Assembly: GCA_030015575.1 (NCBI GenBank)
Contig: JASDDO010000018.1
Span: 227,153,138-227,217,137, forward strand
Length of the DNA stretch: 64,000 bases
DNA from: Agapanthus africanus
Taxonomy: Eukaryota > Streptophyta > Magnoliopsida > Asparagales > Amaryllidaceae
Direction: 5' to 3'
Positions 48,057 through 59,592 of the stretch are shown piece by piece (the first letter of the stretch is position 1; each line of letters begins with the position of its first letter). Made by a program: the position numbers and the translations under genes. The notes under the pieces were generated by a model. That model had not been told where the DNA came from and did not search any database. It was given only the letters and a program-made list of their open reading frames with translations.

Positions 48057-51000
48057 TGTCACGACCCGAAAGTACGGAACGTGACCGGCACTTAGATTAC
48101 GAAACGTCTAGAGGCGCAACGTAACCTAAGTAAGCCGAAGCCCAGAAATCTAAACCATAAAAGAAGAAGAAGAAGTAAAGAAACATGAAGGAAACAAGTT
48201 TAAAATCATCAGCAAATTTTCTCAAAAATTTCGGCAGAGTCTCCTCTGTAAAAACTGGCCCCCAAACGGGTACAACAAGTATAATATACATAAACAATAA
48301 AAAGCATCCCCAACGGGAGCTAGCTCAACGCCAACAGACGGAGACAACCACAACAATCACAATAATATACAACGCCAACGGGCGAGGCTCAAAACTCAAA
48401 AGAAAACAAAAACCACCAGATCAGAATAACACATGCGCGACTCTAAGGTCGAAATAAAAGACTAGTCCAATAAACTTATCAATTAATACAAGTATGGTTG
48501 ATGGAGCTTACTAGATACAAATGAATGAATAAAATACAATGGTGGTTCAGATACAAGTGAACCAACCTATCGTGCAAATCACCCTGAAATAAAAGATGTG
48601 CCAGCAAACTGCCCGGGAAGCCTGTACATCGAACCTGTAAAGAATTTGGCACAACGGGGGTGAGTTGCCAACTCGTGAGTAGAAGACATCTACAAAAAGA
48701 AATCGAATGCACGACGCTATCCTAGGTCATAATAATACACTACTAAATCTCAATCCTCTAGTAATAGCAGGGTAATACTACGTGTAAGTGCAGATACTCC
48801 GTGCTCGTGTCAGTGCCTCATATAGTACTATGTTATATGAATGGATATGGATGCACCATGAATGTAAAATAAGCAATCCTGAAATCCAGGTATATCTGTA
48901 TAAGAAATCTTTGGCTGTTATCATAGTAAAATGTGTATAAGAATCTGAAATCTCAACAATGAAATCCATGAAAATCCGTGTCAAGCATCGACACAAACAT
49001 GTAAATCTCAAGTCTCATAGTCTCAATACCTCGGGCTCCGTCAGTCCGGATCGGCCCATAATCAAATCTCACGACAACGGTCGGTATCCTCCGGATATCC
49101 GCCGCGCCAGACATCACCGGTAGGTAGCCTTCCCCTGCCAGGCTCATCGTCTACAACTCGATCTTCTTGCCCCGGGGTACCATACCGGGCCCACCATGTA
49201 CCCGAGACGGTTCATCCACACCTCGAATCGGGTCTCGAAATCCAACAGAAAACATGAAATACTCATGGTGGACGACACATACATCATGAGAAAACCGCAT
49301 CTTATTTTAAAAAAAGAGAAGAGGAGAGAGAGAAGTTTTTATATATTTTTGCGGTTTTCCCCAAAAATCCAGAAATCTCATAGAAATCATGAGTAACTAT
49401 ATGATAAGTGTCGGCATATGCCCATAATACTGCATGATAACACGAAAATATGAATGCATGAATGTCTAAGTAATGAATATCATGTCTTATACTTAACATC
49501 AGAGACTGATCACAATATTATATCGGTTTAGTTGTTAATTGATTCTATCAATAAAAGATAATATGATCTAAAGTGTACGTGACATAGCAATTACCGATGA
49601 TGATGTGTGTGAGCCGGCAAATAAGTGTGCGTGGAATATGCGCATCATCGGTAATGGTGCTGGTGTCCTAACAGGTAAAGTTTATACTGATTATAGCAAC
49701 ATATAAAAGAACATGCACCATGATGATTACAGTATGAATGTAAATACAGATGTGCATTATCCACTCCTCTGCGAGATACGAGTACAACTACCACTATGTG
49801 AGTCGAACCTAAACCAGTGTCCATCTAACATCCTAAGGAACTAAACCTAATAGACTAGTCAGTAAGAAACTGGAGTCTACCTAAGGTCTGAATCATTATC
49901 TCTAATAGTCGGCGATCCCGCCTCAATAGCGTCACGTACGTAGTACGGCTTCCTCGAATCAAGAGTGCGGATCAATCATCAAATCTAAGCCTCGTACGGT
50001 AAAATCCATCGTACGGCATCCCAATGTCGGGGTACGGTCAAGTATCTCCTAGGTGTCTCTTCATTCGTATAATGTCATATGTATCATATTGTGACTAGGT
50101 CATACTTATATGATATCGGTATCAGGTCACACCAATATAATGTCGTAATCAAGTTATACATATATCAGATCGTGATCAGTCACAAGTTACAGTCCGAGTA
50201 CTATTCTAGCATCCCATGTACATCAATATCACCACCACTCTTTGTAATTTATATATTCAAGTTCATTATCTCATTCTCTAATGATCCGCTAACACTTTAT
50301 TACGACTGTATAGTCAAGAATCACGGCATCGAGCCCAGTTATACTGTTTCATCATAACTCGGATATCATATCACATCAATGAATCACCTATACGTGTTGT
50401 ATATAAATGTATATACCTATACCTAGTTCTATATATATCCACATACACGTACCCCATGTCGAGTTTCAGTGTGTGCGTGGGTGTGTTTCTATCTGAAACC
50501 TACGAATCTCTTCCCAGGTACTCATCCTCTGATATGGTTTTCCTAAATCGGTCTAGTCCAGCCTAGGGTCAATACTAGGGTCCTACTAGGGTCATGTCTG
50601 GTTTCCTAATGTCAATAAGTACTATTCCTATTCTACGTTGCGGGGGTGCTAAACGCCATCCACCCGACTTCTCCCCGTAGATATGCATCTACTCACCTGG
50701 TCCATGTCTGCCGAAGACAGTGTCGCCATCCTCCTCTTCATCGCCCGCAGTCCACGTGAGGGTACCTCCCAAAATATGAAATCCAAACTAGAAATGAGCC
50801 TCCAAAATGCATGCTTTCCATCTCCAAAATCCATGTAAAAATGAGTAAGGAATAAAGGGTATGAAATAAATAGGATTTTGTGGAAGTTTAATGGAATTTT
50901 TGATGTATTTTTGATCATTTTTGAATAAAAAAGAGGTGGAAAATGGTGGGGCTGCCATGGTTGAGGTTGTGGCCGGCCTAAGTGAGGAGAGTGAGAGAAA

Positions 51001-51484
51001 GAAGAGAGTGTGCAAAGTGTGTCGAAGTTTCAAGAAGAGAAACATCATTAAAAGTCTTTTCATGTATTTATTTATTTATTTATTTACTATAGCAACTCAA
51101 GAAAGCTCTAGAAATTAGGAAAAATTTGCAAATAAATTTTGCATGATACACACTAATTTCTAACATGCCATGGTTCATTTTTACAAATTAAAACCATTTA
51201 AATTTGTAATTTACACTAATTTAGTGTAAAAATAAAGCTTATGTTAATATTTAAAATAATTAATTTAGGAAAAATATTTTATTAAACTAAAAATTTATAA
51301 GTGGCTAAATAAACACTATTTACTAGTAATTACATAATTAAATAGGTATTTTTTGAATTTATAATGAAAAACAATTGCGGTTTGATTTTACGAAAAATAC
51401 ATTTTGCTTTACCGAAAATCATAAAATTCACTTAAACAATTTTATTTATTTAATTATTTATTTAATTATTTTTAAAACGTTACA
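48057..51484 (-). repeat. 5' LTR of element C
   Basis: This is 3,428 bp, collinear with 42823-46250 at a constant offset of 5,234. Its open frames are copies of those in the first LTR. Confidence 0.94.
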
Positions 51485-51489
51485 AGTAT
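51485..51489. other. Target-site duplication, right (AGTAT)
   Basis: Matches 42818-42822. Confidence 0.93.
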
Positions 51490-52587
51490 GGACTTTGGTT
51501 GTTTTATCTGAAGGGTTAAATCCCCATCAGGAGCAAGTATATCTTGAGAAGAATAATTGGTGTACATGGAAAAGTTGAGACTTTCAAAGCTATGCTTAAG
51601 TCCATCCAGATCCTACTTGCCATGGCTACATACCATGACTACGATATCTGGCGGTTGGGTGTCATGACGGCTTTTCTAAATGTTGATTCATAAGAGAGGG
51701 TCTATAAGTACACAGCCAGAAGGCTTCATAGACAGTGGGAGCAGCGGAAACATGTGTAAGTTGTTTTATTTGATAAATCAGGCATCGCGGAGTTGGAACA
51801 TCTGTTTTGATGTGATAGTCAAAAAGTTTGACTTCATCAAAATGGTAGATGAACCTTGTATATACAAAAAGGTAGTAGGGAGTACAGTGGTGATCCTCGT
51901 AGAGTACGTGGATGACATACTCTTGATAGGGAAGGGGTTTCCTATGCTACGCTCGGTCAATCTCTGCTTATACAAAGGATTCTCCATATAGGATCAAGGT
52001 GATACCTCCTAAATCCTAGGTATTTATATCTATGAGATAGATCTAAATGGATGTTAGGATTCTCAATAGTTGTAGTGAGATGGTATCAATCGATCCTGAG
52101 GAGAATCACTGGAAAAGTTCCAAGGTGATAAGGACGACCGAATGTCAGTCACAGGCATTGTCTTCACCCTCAGTGGAGGGACGGTATGTTGGAAGAGTTC
52201 TAAGCTAAATACCGTGACTTACTAAACATTTAAAGGCAGGATACATCGTTACCAATGATGCTACCAAAGAGGCAGTCAGGATATAGATATAAGTTCATGA
52301 GATGAACTACGTTCCTACCATTGTGTGACAATGGAGTTGTGGCTTATGCCTAGGAACCCTCGTCACATCAGAAACCCAGATATAATTCTTAGGCAGTATC
52401 ACCTGATCATGGAGATGGTTGATCTCTAGGGAGATCGAGGTTAGGAGAGTAGACACAAAGGACAACAACGCGGATCCACTCACAAAGGCCCTTTTCCCAG
52501 TAGAGACTATTATGTGATGGTTGAGTATGAGATAATTCAACCATAGCTAATTGTTGGGTATGCGATACCACAACAGATGGCCCTACT
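51490..52587 (+). pseudogene. B2 pol, second part: RT and RNase H remnants
   Basis: RT resumes after C with LVVLSEGLNPHQEQVYLEK, then KSIQILLAMATYHDYDIW in another frame. An open stretch at 51680-51991 holds SRSWNICFDVIVKKFDFIK, CIYKKVVGS and the active site YVDDILLIG. Right after it a deletion has removed the rest of RT: only 566 bp separate YVDD from ADPLTKA near 52470, where family members have roughly 140 more codons. RNase H has DATKEAV, DNGVVAYA and NNADPLTKAL in different frames. B3 has the same deletion with the same join. Confidence 0.82.
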
Positions 52588-52600
52588 GCAAGTGGGAGAT
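52588..52600 (+). other. Polypurine tract of B2
   Basis: GCAAGTGGGAGAT directly before the 3' LTR. Confidence 0.87.
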
Positions 52601-53733
52601 TTTTAGTTATATGTATTCCCTGGAGGCCATTACTGTACATATGATGTATATTGTAATGGATGCTTGGACATATATAGGGAGGACTTTCTTGCCCGACATG
52701 ATAGTATGCTATCTAGTTGTACTTTATCTTAACATGTACTATGATTGTCTCTATGTTACAAGTTGATAAAACCCTTAGGATATGTACTCGACTACTGGGA
52801 CTATGATGAGATGAAACTAGTGGGGCCACGATAGTCGAAGAGTACATCCTATAACAGTCCCTAGTCGAGGGTGTATCGAGACAGGGCATCGATACACTAA
52901 AGTAGACTAGCGTATACGCATCTTGACCCATATGATGGGCGATGGATAATCCCATATCCATCGGTGTTTGACAACAAGGATGAGATACGGGTGCTCAGTG
53001 GAGACTGGGTACACTAGACGGACTCTTCGAGAACTCCCAGATGGTATTATACACCACGTCAGATGGCAGTTCTCTGGTGACACCGGTACAGGTAAGTCTG
53101 TAGACCCGAGATCGTCATAGAGTCTTGTGTGATTCCCACTGTGCTTTGATTTCCATCATACCATGTCCAAGAGGGCGTGCAAAAAGGTGGCTTTTGGGTA
53201 CAGTCCCGAATCATATCGAGGCAATGAGCGACAGGAGGGGTTTCGTCTCTCCCGGTATAGGGAGTTGATGTTGCGCTATGTTCAATTGGCTATAACTGGA
53301 AATCCCTGGCCAGGGTTGCTGAGATCTACTGGTAAGTGTTATCAGTAGTTTCTCGAACTGTTATAGACCTCATATCAACACGACTTATCAAGCTACTGGG
53401 GTCTGACATTTACCACCCATAGGCGAGATTTGCGACATATCAGACGAAGAGACCGGACTGTACGGGAGTGTTGCTGAATGGATTCACGGGAGAAAGTATA
53501 GGCTTGCTTGTTGATCTTTTGATCGCTCAATACCTGGGTGGCAGTTACGTTTAGCTGACCGCTTGCAGCTTATGGGTGTTTGATATGATCATCACCTACT
53601 GCCGGCGTATTGACGATTCTTTAGAGTCCAACACAGAGGTTTCTTGACTCAGGCAAAACGGAGTAGGAGCACATATATGATATGTGCGGGTCCGAGAACA
53701 ATACATTTATGTGATACCGTATTAGATTCTCGC
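52601..53733 (+). repeat. 3' LTR of B2, truncated by insertion
   Basis: The first 1,133 bp of the LTR are present. The terminal TG is TT here (52602), a change that would impair integrase recognition of this end but arose in place. It is cut at CTCGC|TGTCACG by a C-like LTR. The remainder should lie beyond 64000. Confidence 0.88.
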
Positions 53734-54221
53734 TGTCACGTCCCGAAAGTACGGAATATGACCGGCACTTAAACTACGAACGTCTCGAGGCATACGTAAT
53801 CTAAGTAAGCCGAAAACCCAGAAATGCAAACCAAGAAAAGTAGTAGAGTGAAGGAAAACCAATTTAAACAAGTTGTTTTAATAGCATAAGCCGAATTATG
53901 CGGTTTTAAAAAAAAACATCAATATTTCCCGAAAATTTCGACAGAGTCTCCTTTGTAAGTACTGGCACCCAAACGGGATACAATATGAATAGTATACGAA
54001 ATCAATAAAAGAAATCCCCAAGCGGGAGCTAGCTCTTTGTCAATCGACGGTCACAACCACACAAGCAATATAATATACAACGCCAACGGCGAGGATCAAA
54101 AACTCAAAACCATAAGAAAACCACAGAAATAAAAATGCGCGACTCTAAGGTCGAAAGAATAACATCACTGGTCTCTATCTCAAAAATAAATACATGTTTG
54201 GTTGATGGAACTTCTAGATAC
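53734..54221 (-). mobile_element. C-like gypsy LTR terminus (partial)
   Basis: It begins exactly at an LTR end, TGTCACGTCCCGAAAG, and matches 42823-43270 at about 80%. It is therefore an older relative of C in the same orientation, inserted in the B2 LTR and itself interrupted at 54222 by B3. CTCGC (53729-53733) would be its target-site copy. Confidence 0.82.
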
Positions 54222-56437
54222 TGTTAGTTATATGTATGCCCTAGAAGCCATTACTATACATAGGATGTATATTGTAGTGGATGCTGGGAAATATATAGGG
54301 AGGACTTTCTTGCTCGACATGATAGTATGCTATCTGGTTGATCTTTACCTTAACGTGTACACTGATTGTCTCTCTATTACATGTTGGTAAAGCCCTTAGG
54401 ATGAGTACTTGACTACCTGGACTATGATGCGGATCATACTAGTGGGGACATGGTAGTCCATAAGTACATCCTTCAAAGTCCCTAGTCGTGGGTATATCGA
54501 GACGGGGCATCGATATACCAGAGTAGACTAGTGTGTACCTTCTCGACCCATACAGATGGGCGATGGATGATCCTATATCCATTGGTGTTTGATATCGGAG
54601 ATGATATACGGGTGCTCAGTCGAGACTGGGTACACTGGACGGACTCGCCGAGAACTTCCAGATGGTATTATACCTCACGTCAGATGGCAGTTCTCTGGTG
54701 ACACTGGTACAGAGTAGTCTGTTTACCCGAGATCGTCATAGAGTCTTGTGTGGTTCCCACTGTGCTTTGATTTCCACCTTACCACGTCCAAGAGGGCGTG
54801 CAAAACGGTGGTTTTTGGGTACAGTCCCGAATCACATGGAGGCAATGAGCGATAGGAGGGGATTCGTCTCTCCCGGTATAGGGGGTTGATGTTGCGCTGT
54901 GTTCGGTTGGCTATAACCGGAAATCCCTGGCCAGGGTTGCTGAGATTTACTGGTAAGTGTTACCAGTAGTTTCTCGAATTGTTATAGACCTCATATCGAC
55001 ACGACTTATCGAGCTATTGGGGTCTGACGTTTACCACCCCTAGGCGAGATATGCGACAGATCAGACGAACAGACCGGACTGTACGGTAAGTGTTACTGGT
55101 TGGATTCACAGGAGTGTGAGCGGGCTTGCTCGTCGATCTTCTGATCGCTCAATACCCGGGTGGCCGTTACGTTTAGCAGACCGCTTGCGGCTTGTGGGTG
55201 TTTGATATGATCATCACATGCTGCCGGCGTATTGACGAGTCTTTAGAGTCCTACACAGAGGTTTCCTGGCTCAAGCGAAACGAAATAGGAGCGCATATGA
55301 GATATGTGCGGGACGGAGAATAATGCGTGTATGTGATACCGTATTCTATTCTCGCGATGAATGTATTGATTGGTTGTATGCAATATAACCTAGTTATCGA
55401 ATCAAGGATTGATTCGGTAAGCCGATACATTGAATATTAGTCGGTTATATGCGATATGACCGAATCGTTAAATCAAGTGTTGATTTAATGATTTAATGCA
55501 TAATTATATATTTGATATATTACTTTGCATTAACTAGTATTGGTTCACTTTAAATGGTTTTTCTCACTTGTTTGTGCACATTGTATATGTGATATGTTTT
55601 TGTGCACAAGTTTGTATCATGTTTGATGATGCATGCTAACTTGGGTTTGTGTAAAGGTTAAACCATGGTTGTGTAATGGTTAGGGTTTTCATTTTCTTAT
55701 ATATTTATTTATTTATTTATTCTTTTTGGAAAATGAAAAGCATAAAGAGAAAATGGTGGCTAACTTTGTTTGTTGTTGAAGCTTCATGAAGCTTTGACTA
55801 AGTGACCATTTTGTCTCATGCTTAACCCTAACCATTCCACTTAACCCTAGTTTATTCTCTACACTTGACCATGGTTTGCTTATGATAAGAATTCATTTTT
55901 CTTTTCTATTTTGATTATTCTTATCATAACATTATTATCTTCTTCTTCTTCTTCTTCACAAGAAGAAAAAGCTTGACCATCAATGGTGATTGATGAAAAA
56001 GAGTGAGAAATCCAATTCTAAAGTGAACCCACTTCCTATTTCTTCATCCTCTACCTCTTGCCAAGTAGTATAGGATGTTTTCTTCGCAAGTTTCATGACT
56101 TGGTGAAGTGGGAGCTTGATCTTGTGATGCCTCGACGTAGATCATCTTCGGCATCGACATCGACGACCTAGCCCGCCCATTTCTCCGACGAAGCCAATGC
56201 AAGAGTCCAGGATCCGATTTGGACAGCGGAGGGACATCATTGCGGAGCTATGGAGGTGGAGCACCGGATCTACAAAGGTTGTATTTCCGTATTCCCGTAG
56301 TTAAGTGTTAACTAGTTCTTTTTCGCCTAGATTTCTAGCAAACGATCCGTAGTTTAGGGTTTCTCGGCACGTTAAAATTTTAATATGGCATGTTCGATGC
56401 CTTGTGAGACCTTACTAGTGTTCCTAGGAACCCTACA
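54222..56437 (+). repeat. 5' LTR of B3
   Basis: It starts TGTTAGTTATATG and ends GAACCCTACA, followed by the PBS; 2,216 bp. An AT-rich TTATATATTTATTTA run at about 55698-55718 is a possible core promoter. Confidence 0.94.
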
Positions 56438-56438
56438 G

Positions 56439-56450
56439 TGGTATCAGAGC
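56439..56450 (+). other. Primer binding site of B3
   Basis: TGGTATCAGAGC, initiator tRNA-Met type. Confidence 0.93.
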
Positions 56451-56638
56451 CTAGCTAGAGCCTTAGGCGATGCGTAGATGGAGTTAGAAGTCCGATCGAC
56501 CCGAAACCCCGACTTTAAAATGCTCTCTGGACATTTTTGTAAAATGTGGATTTTTGCAAATGAAAAATATGCAGAAAAATAAGCAGGTAAATATAAGAAT
56601 TACGATGCAAAAATTACCTAATGATCTTTCTAAGGTGC

Positions 56639-56683
56639 GGCGGAACCGCGGCATTAGCGTGCTAATGCGGCTGTTCCGCGGCC
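56639..56683 (+). repeat. GC-rich leader hairpin of B3
   Basis: The arm at 56639-56658 and the arm at 56661-56683 pair over about 18 positions. The upper part GCATTAGC/GCTAATGC is perfect and unlike that of B2. It lies 200 nt from the PBS. Confidence 0.84.
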
Positions 56684-58950
56684 ATTTTGTCTCTTCTCCC
56701 ATTGAATTTTGCACAGTAATTCCTATTTTGCAGTGCTGGTTTTCCTGGGATATATTTTTTTTCTGAACTCAAGAGTTGAGTTTTCTGGGTTGTATTAGGG
56801 ACTCGGTGTTTCGATCGGATTGTCTAACTTTGTCTATGTGGCTTTCCGGAAATTTTAGAATATGTTAAAAAGTTCGACCGGATATAAATACCCAACTTTT
56901 CCCCTGTCGGGAAATTTCCAAGTGTTGGATCTTTCCGTGGTTTAAAGACGTTCTAAGTAGTGCAAGTAACGCGATGGTCCCTCTAGAAGACAACAAACCT
57001 TAACTCGATTATGTGACCGTCTTGAACTGCCCTTTGAACCTTCGGGTTTGGGGCAGTACGGCGTGCCACATGTGAGGCGTTGGGTTGACCCTTCTACGGC
57101 TGGACCGTTGGTACTGAGGCACGAACTGAATGTTTTTAGACTTGTTTCTTGTGTTGATCTGTATCGGGAAAACTTGGGTGTTTGAATGTTCGAACGAAAA
57201 GTTTAACATTTTCTATTTATCCGGAATGGGATACAATAATTGGAATTCACAAGTAGTTATGAGATAACTGAATGAATATTATAAACATAGCAGTTTAGTC
57301 TCACTTGATCGGTTGCCACGGAATTTTGATGTGATCAAAAGTCCGTCGCAATCACGTAGCGTACGCGGATACTCGTCGGGTAAACTTAATAGACAGCCTC
57401 ACTCCATAGCCCCGACCAAGTGACTGTAGGAGAACCCCGTCGCCGAAAGCATCCGTTTGGGTGCTCCCGGTAGCGGTGTTCCGCCTTGGTGCACTTCGTC
57501 GACGGTATAGGGGGTGCTGCCGTCTACTGAAGTTTGCGACGAGCATACGATCAGGATGTCGGGAATCTTGTTGAATTGCCCGACTTGATATTGAAAAGTG
57601 TTTTCGATTTTGAGACTAAAATGCGGGGTTTATAATTGTTAGGCATGTGATGTCTAAGGTATTCATTTAATTAGGCATGCGATGTCTGTGCGGATTGCGG
57701 ATTCCAACTGTTGTAGTTTTACACTTTCTTTTCTGTGACCGTAAGTGTAATATGGGATATCGCCAGTTTCGTTGCTATATGTCAACGACAATTGGGATGC
57801 GCATATTTACTTACGTTGATGACATGTGATGTTATGTGTTGCTGGATATGTTATATTGGATCGTCGTGTTTGAATAGCCGGGGGGTTTTTATGTGAGATG
57901 AGTGTTTTTCATTTTCATTCATGTAAAAACTTGTATGTAATATTCTTTTATTGGGGCACTTCCAGGTTGCGGAAGATGTCACCTTTTGTATATTATTTAC
58001 TTTTCCGTACTAGGATAGACCCAAGGAGGGGAGCACAAGTAACCGGGTTCTGGAGTCCAGTGGGAGACCAACTCGAGGAGTCGAGTCCGGGTCTCCTAAC
58101 TCTAGAATTGGTAGGGTTGCTTGCCGCTCTCGTAGGGGTCTAGGGGTGTGGGTTTGGCTATTCATCACGACCGTGGAATCCGTGTTTTATACTGGCTCGT
58201 ATTGAAAACACGGACGTCCTAGTATATCCAATATTTCATATGATTCTTTTGCTGCGATATCTGTGATGTGATCATGTGATGTTCTGTGATAGATACAGTA
58301 TACAGTATATATGATATATTATATAGGCGTTACTTATGTTTTACACCCGTGCTAGCCCTGCCCCGCTCTGTCGTTAGTTACCTAACCTAACGGTGCACGA
58401 GGGGACATCGAGGCGACTGCGGATGGCATAAGTGTACATCATATTTATCTGTGATGTTTAGGTACTTAAATGATGGGACTTAATTAATGTGATTAATGAA
58501 ATAAAAGAAACCTAAGATGTTGTAGAATCGAATTTCAAAAATAAAACAGGTAGCTACAGTTCTTGCTTTGCACAGCGGTATATATGATATATCCTGCACC
58601 TTATTCGATGAGGAAAGGACCGAGATCCCTTCACCGGGAGTGACTCCTTTAGCAATAACTGGCAGATGTTACACACTCGGTTTGTCTTTTGATTGCTTTT
58701 AAGAGTTTTTGCTTTGCACAGTGATATATATGATATATCCCGCACCTCATTCGACGAGGAAAGGACCGACGATCCCTTCACCGGGAGTGACTCCTTTAGC
58801 AAAACTAGAAAAGCCTCAAAGACACTCCATTTTAAAATTCATTCGATCCTACAACAATATCAAGTTCATTACGCAATAGGTTTTCAGAAAAACCTGTCGT
58901 AGCCCTCCGTCATTTCAGATAAGTCCTATTTAGTATTCGTGCTACGTTTG

Positions 58951-59151
58951 TTGACCTCCGTCAAGACGTAGTGTGCGGTAGCTAACGAGTATTTATCTGC
59001 TTATGCATATGATGCAGATTGGATTAGGGTAGTCGTGCGGCCTTGTTGACCTCCGTCAAGGGTCGTGCGGGTAGGTTTAATTCGATCAAGAAATGACGGG
59101 TTGAACTTGACTAGTAGCCTATGGTTTGTTGACCTCCGTCAAGGTCATAGG
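58951..59151 (+). repeat. Triplicated small hairpin in B3 leader
   Basis: TTGAC-CTCC-GTCAA is identical at 58951-58964, 59046-59059 and 59129-59142. The first has outer arms CTACGT/ACGTAG and the third CCTATG/CATAGG (59118-59123, 59146-59151). Confidence 0.78.
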
Positions 59152-59592
59152 GTGCTAGGGGCAAAATATTATCGGGAATTTCAAGTGTTGAAATTTGCAA
59201 TGAGATTGCATACCTTCTATGAGATAGTTGGATCCCGATACCCGCTGCGAGTAAGAGTTACTCCTGGGAGAGTTTTACACATTACAATTAGCCGATCAAG
59301 TAGGTGTCTAGAAAGGTGTTAACGAGGTTACGCCTCTGGGAAAACGAGGTTTACATTAATTAGGTTAGTGCGAAAGCACGGGGGACCTCCCTCAAAGTAC
59401 CGACACTGGCCTGGCTGAAAGATTGGCGAACTTGTAGTGTGTAATTAATCCCGGCTAGTCTTTCCTTTTAGGGTTTGAAGGAAGATTTGATAAAAACAGT
59501 GGGAGCCATCCTGATTAGATAAAATAATAACCAATATGATCTTGCAAGAGCATACGCTGAGTGTTTTCTTCTCTCTCTCTCCAGGTAGCGAC

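Larger units (their letters stand above)
42823..51484 (-). mobile_element. Non-autonomous gypsy-derived LTR element C (large LTR, no gag-pol)
   Basis: This is an 8,662-bp insertion with two 3,428-bp LTRs and only 1,806 bp between them, flanked by a perfect AGTAT duplication. On the minus strand the LTR runs TGTAACG...GTGACA; the PPT is AAAGGGGGGAAGAT and the PBS is of the initiator Met type. I counted about 16 differences and no indel between the LTRs (about 0.5%), so it is the youngest element with both ends visible. The only coding trace is the pol tail at the PPT. The layout resembles plant LARD elements (long LTRs, non-coding interior). The LTR ends and pol tail fit a Ty3/gypsy chromovirus origin, perhaps Tekay-like; the lineage is inference. 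Confidence 0.92.
35800..53733 (+). mobile_element. Family-B copia element B2 (interrupted twice)
   Basis: 5' LTR 35800-37976, PBS, leader, broken pol, PPT and a 3' LTR that is cut at 53733. The C element (42823-51484) sits in pol between the integrase linker and RT; removing it rejoins AAAGTATGGACTTTGGTTG, matching B3 near 61240. The 3' LTR is cut by a C-like LTR terminus at 53734. Internal length without C is about 5.96 kb, the same as B3. The left flank is the D LTR with GTTGT as a possible target-site copy. Confidence 0.9.
56451..59592 (+). other. B3 leader (3.1 kb, non-coding, structured)
   Basis: No conserved frame. Structures in order: GC-rich hairpin 56639-56683; TTTTGAT/ATCAAAA 57324-57340; ACTCGA/TCGAGT 58071-58086; duplicated block with stems 58599-58613 and 58745-58759; three small hairpins 58951-59142; pyrimidine tract ending CCAG at 59567-59585. 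All have counterparts at the same order and near the same spacing in B2. Confidence 0.78.

Noticed and set aside
53734-54221. Solo LTR of family C
   Set aside because: Only one LTR terminus is present and the other side is cut by B3; the rest probably lies beyond the window.
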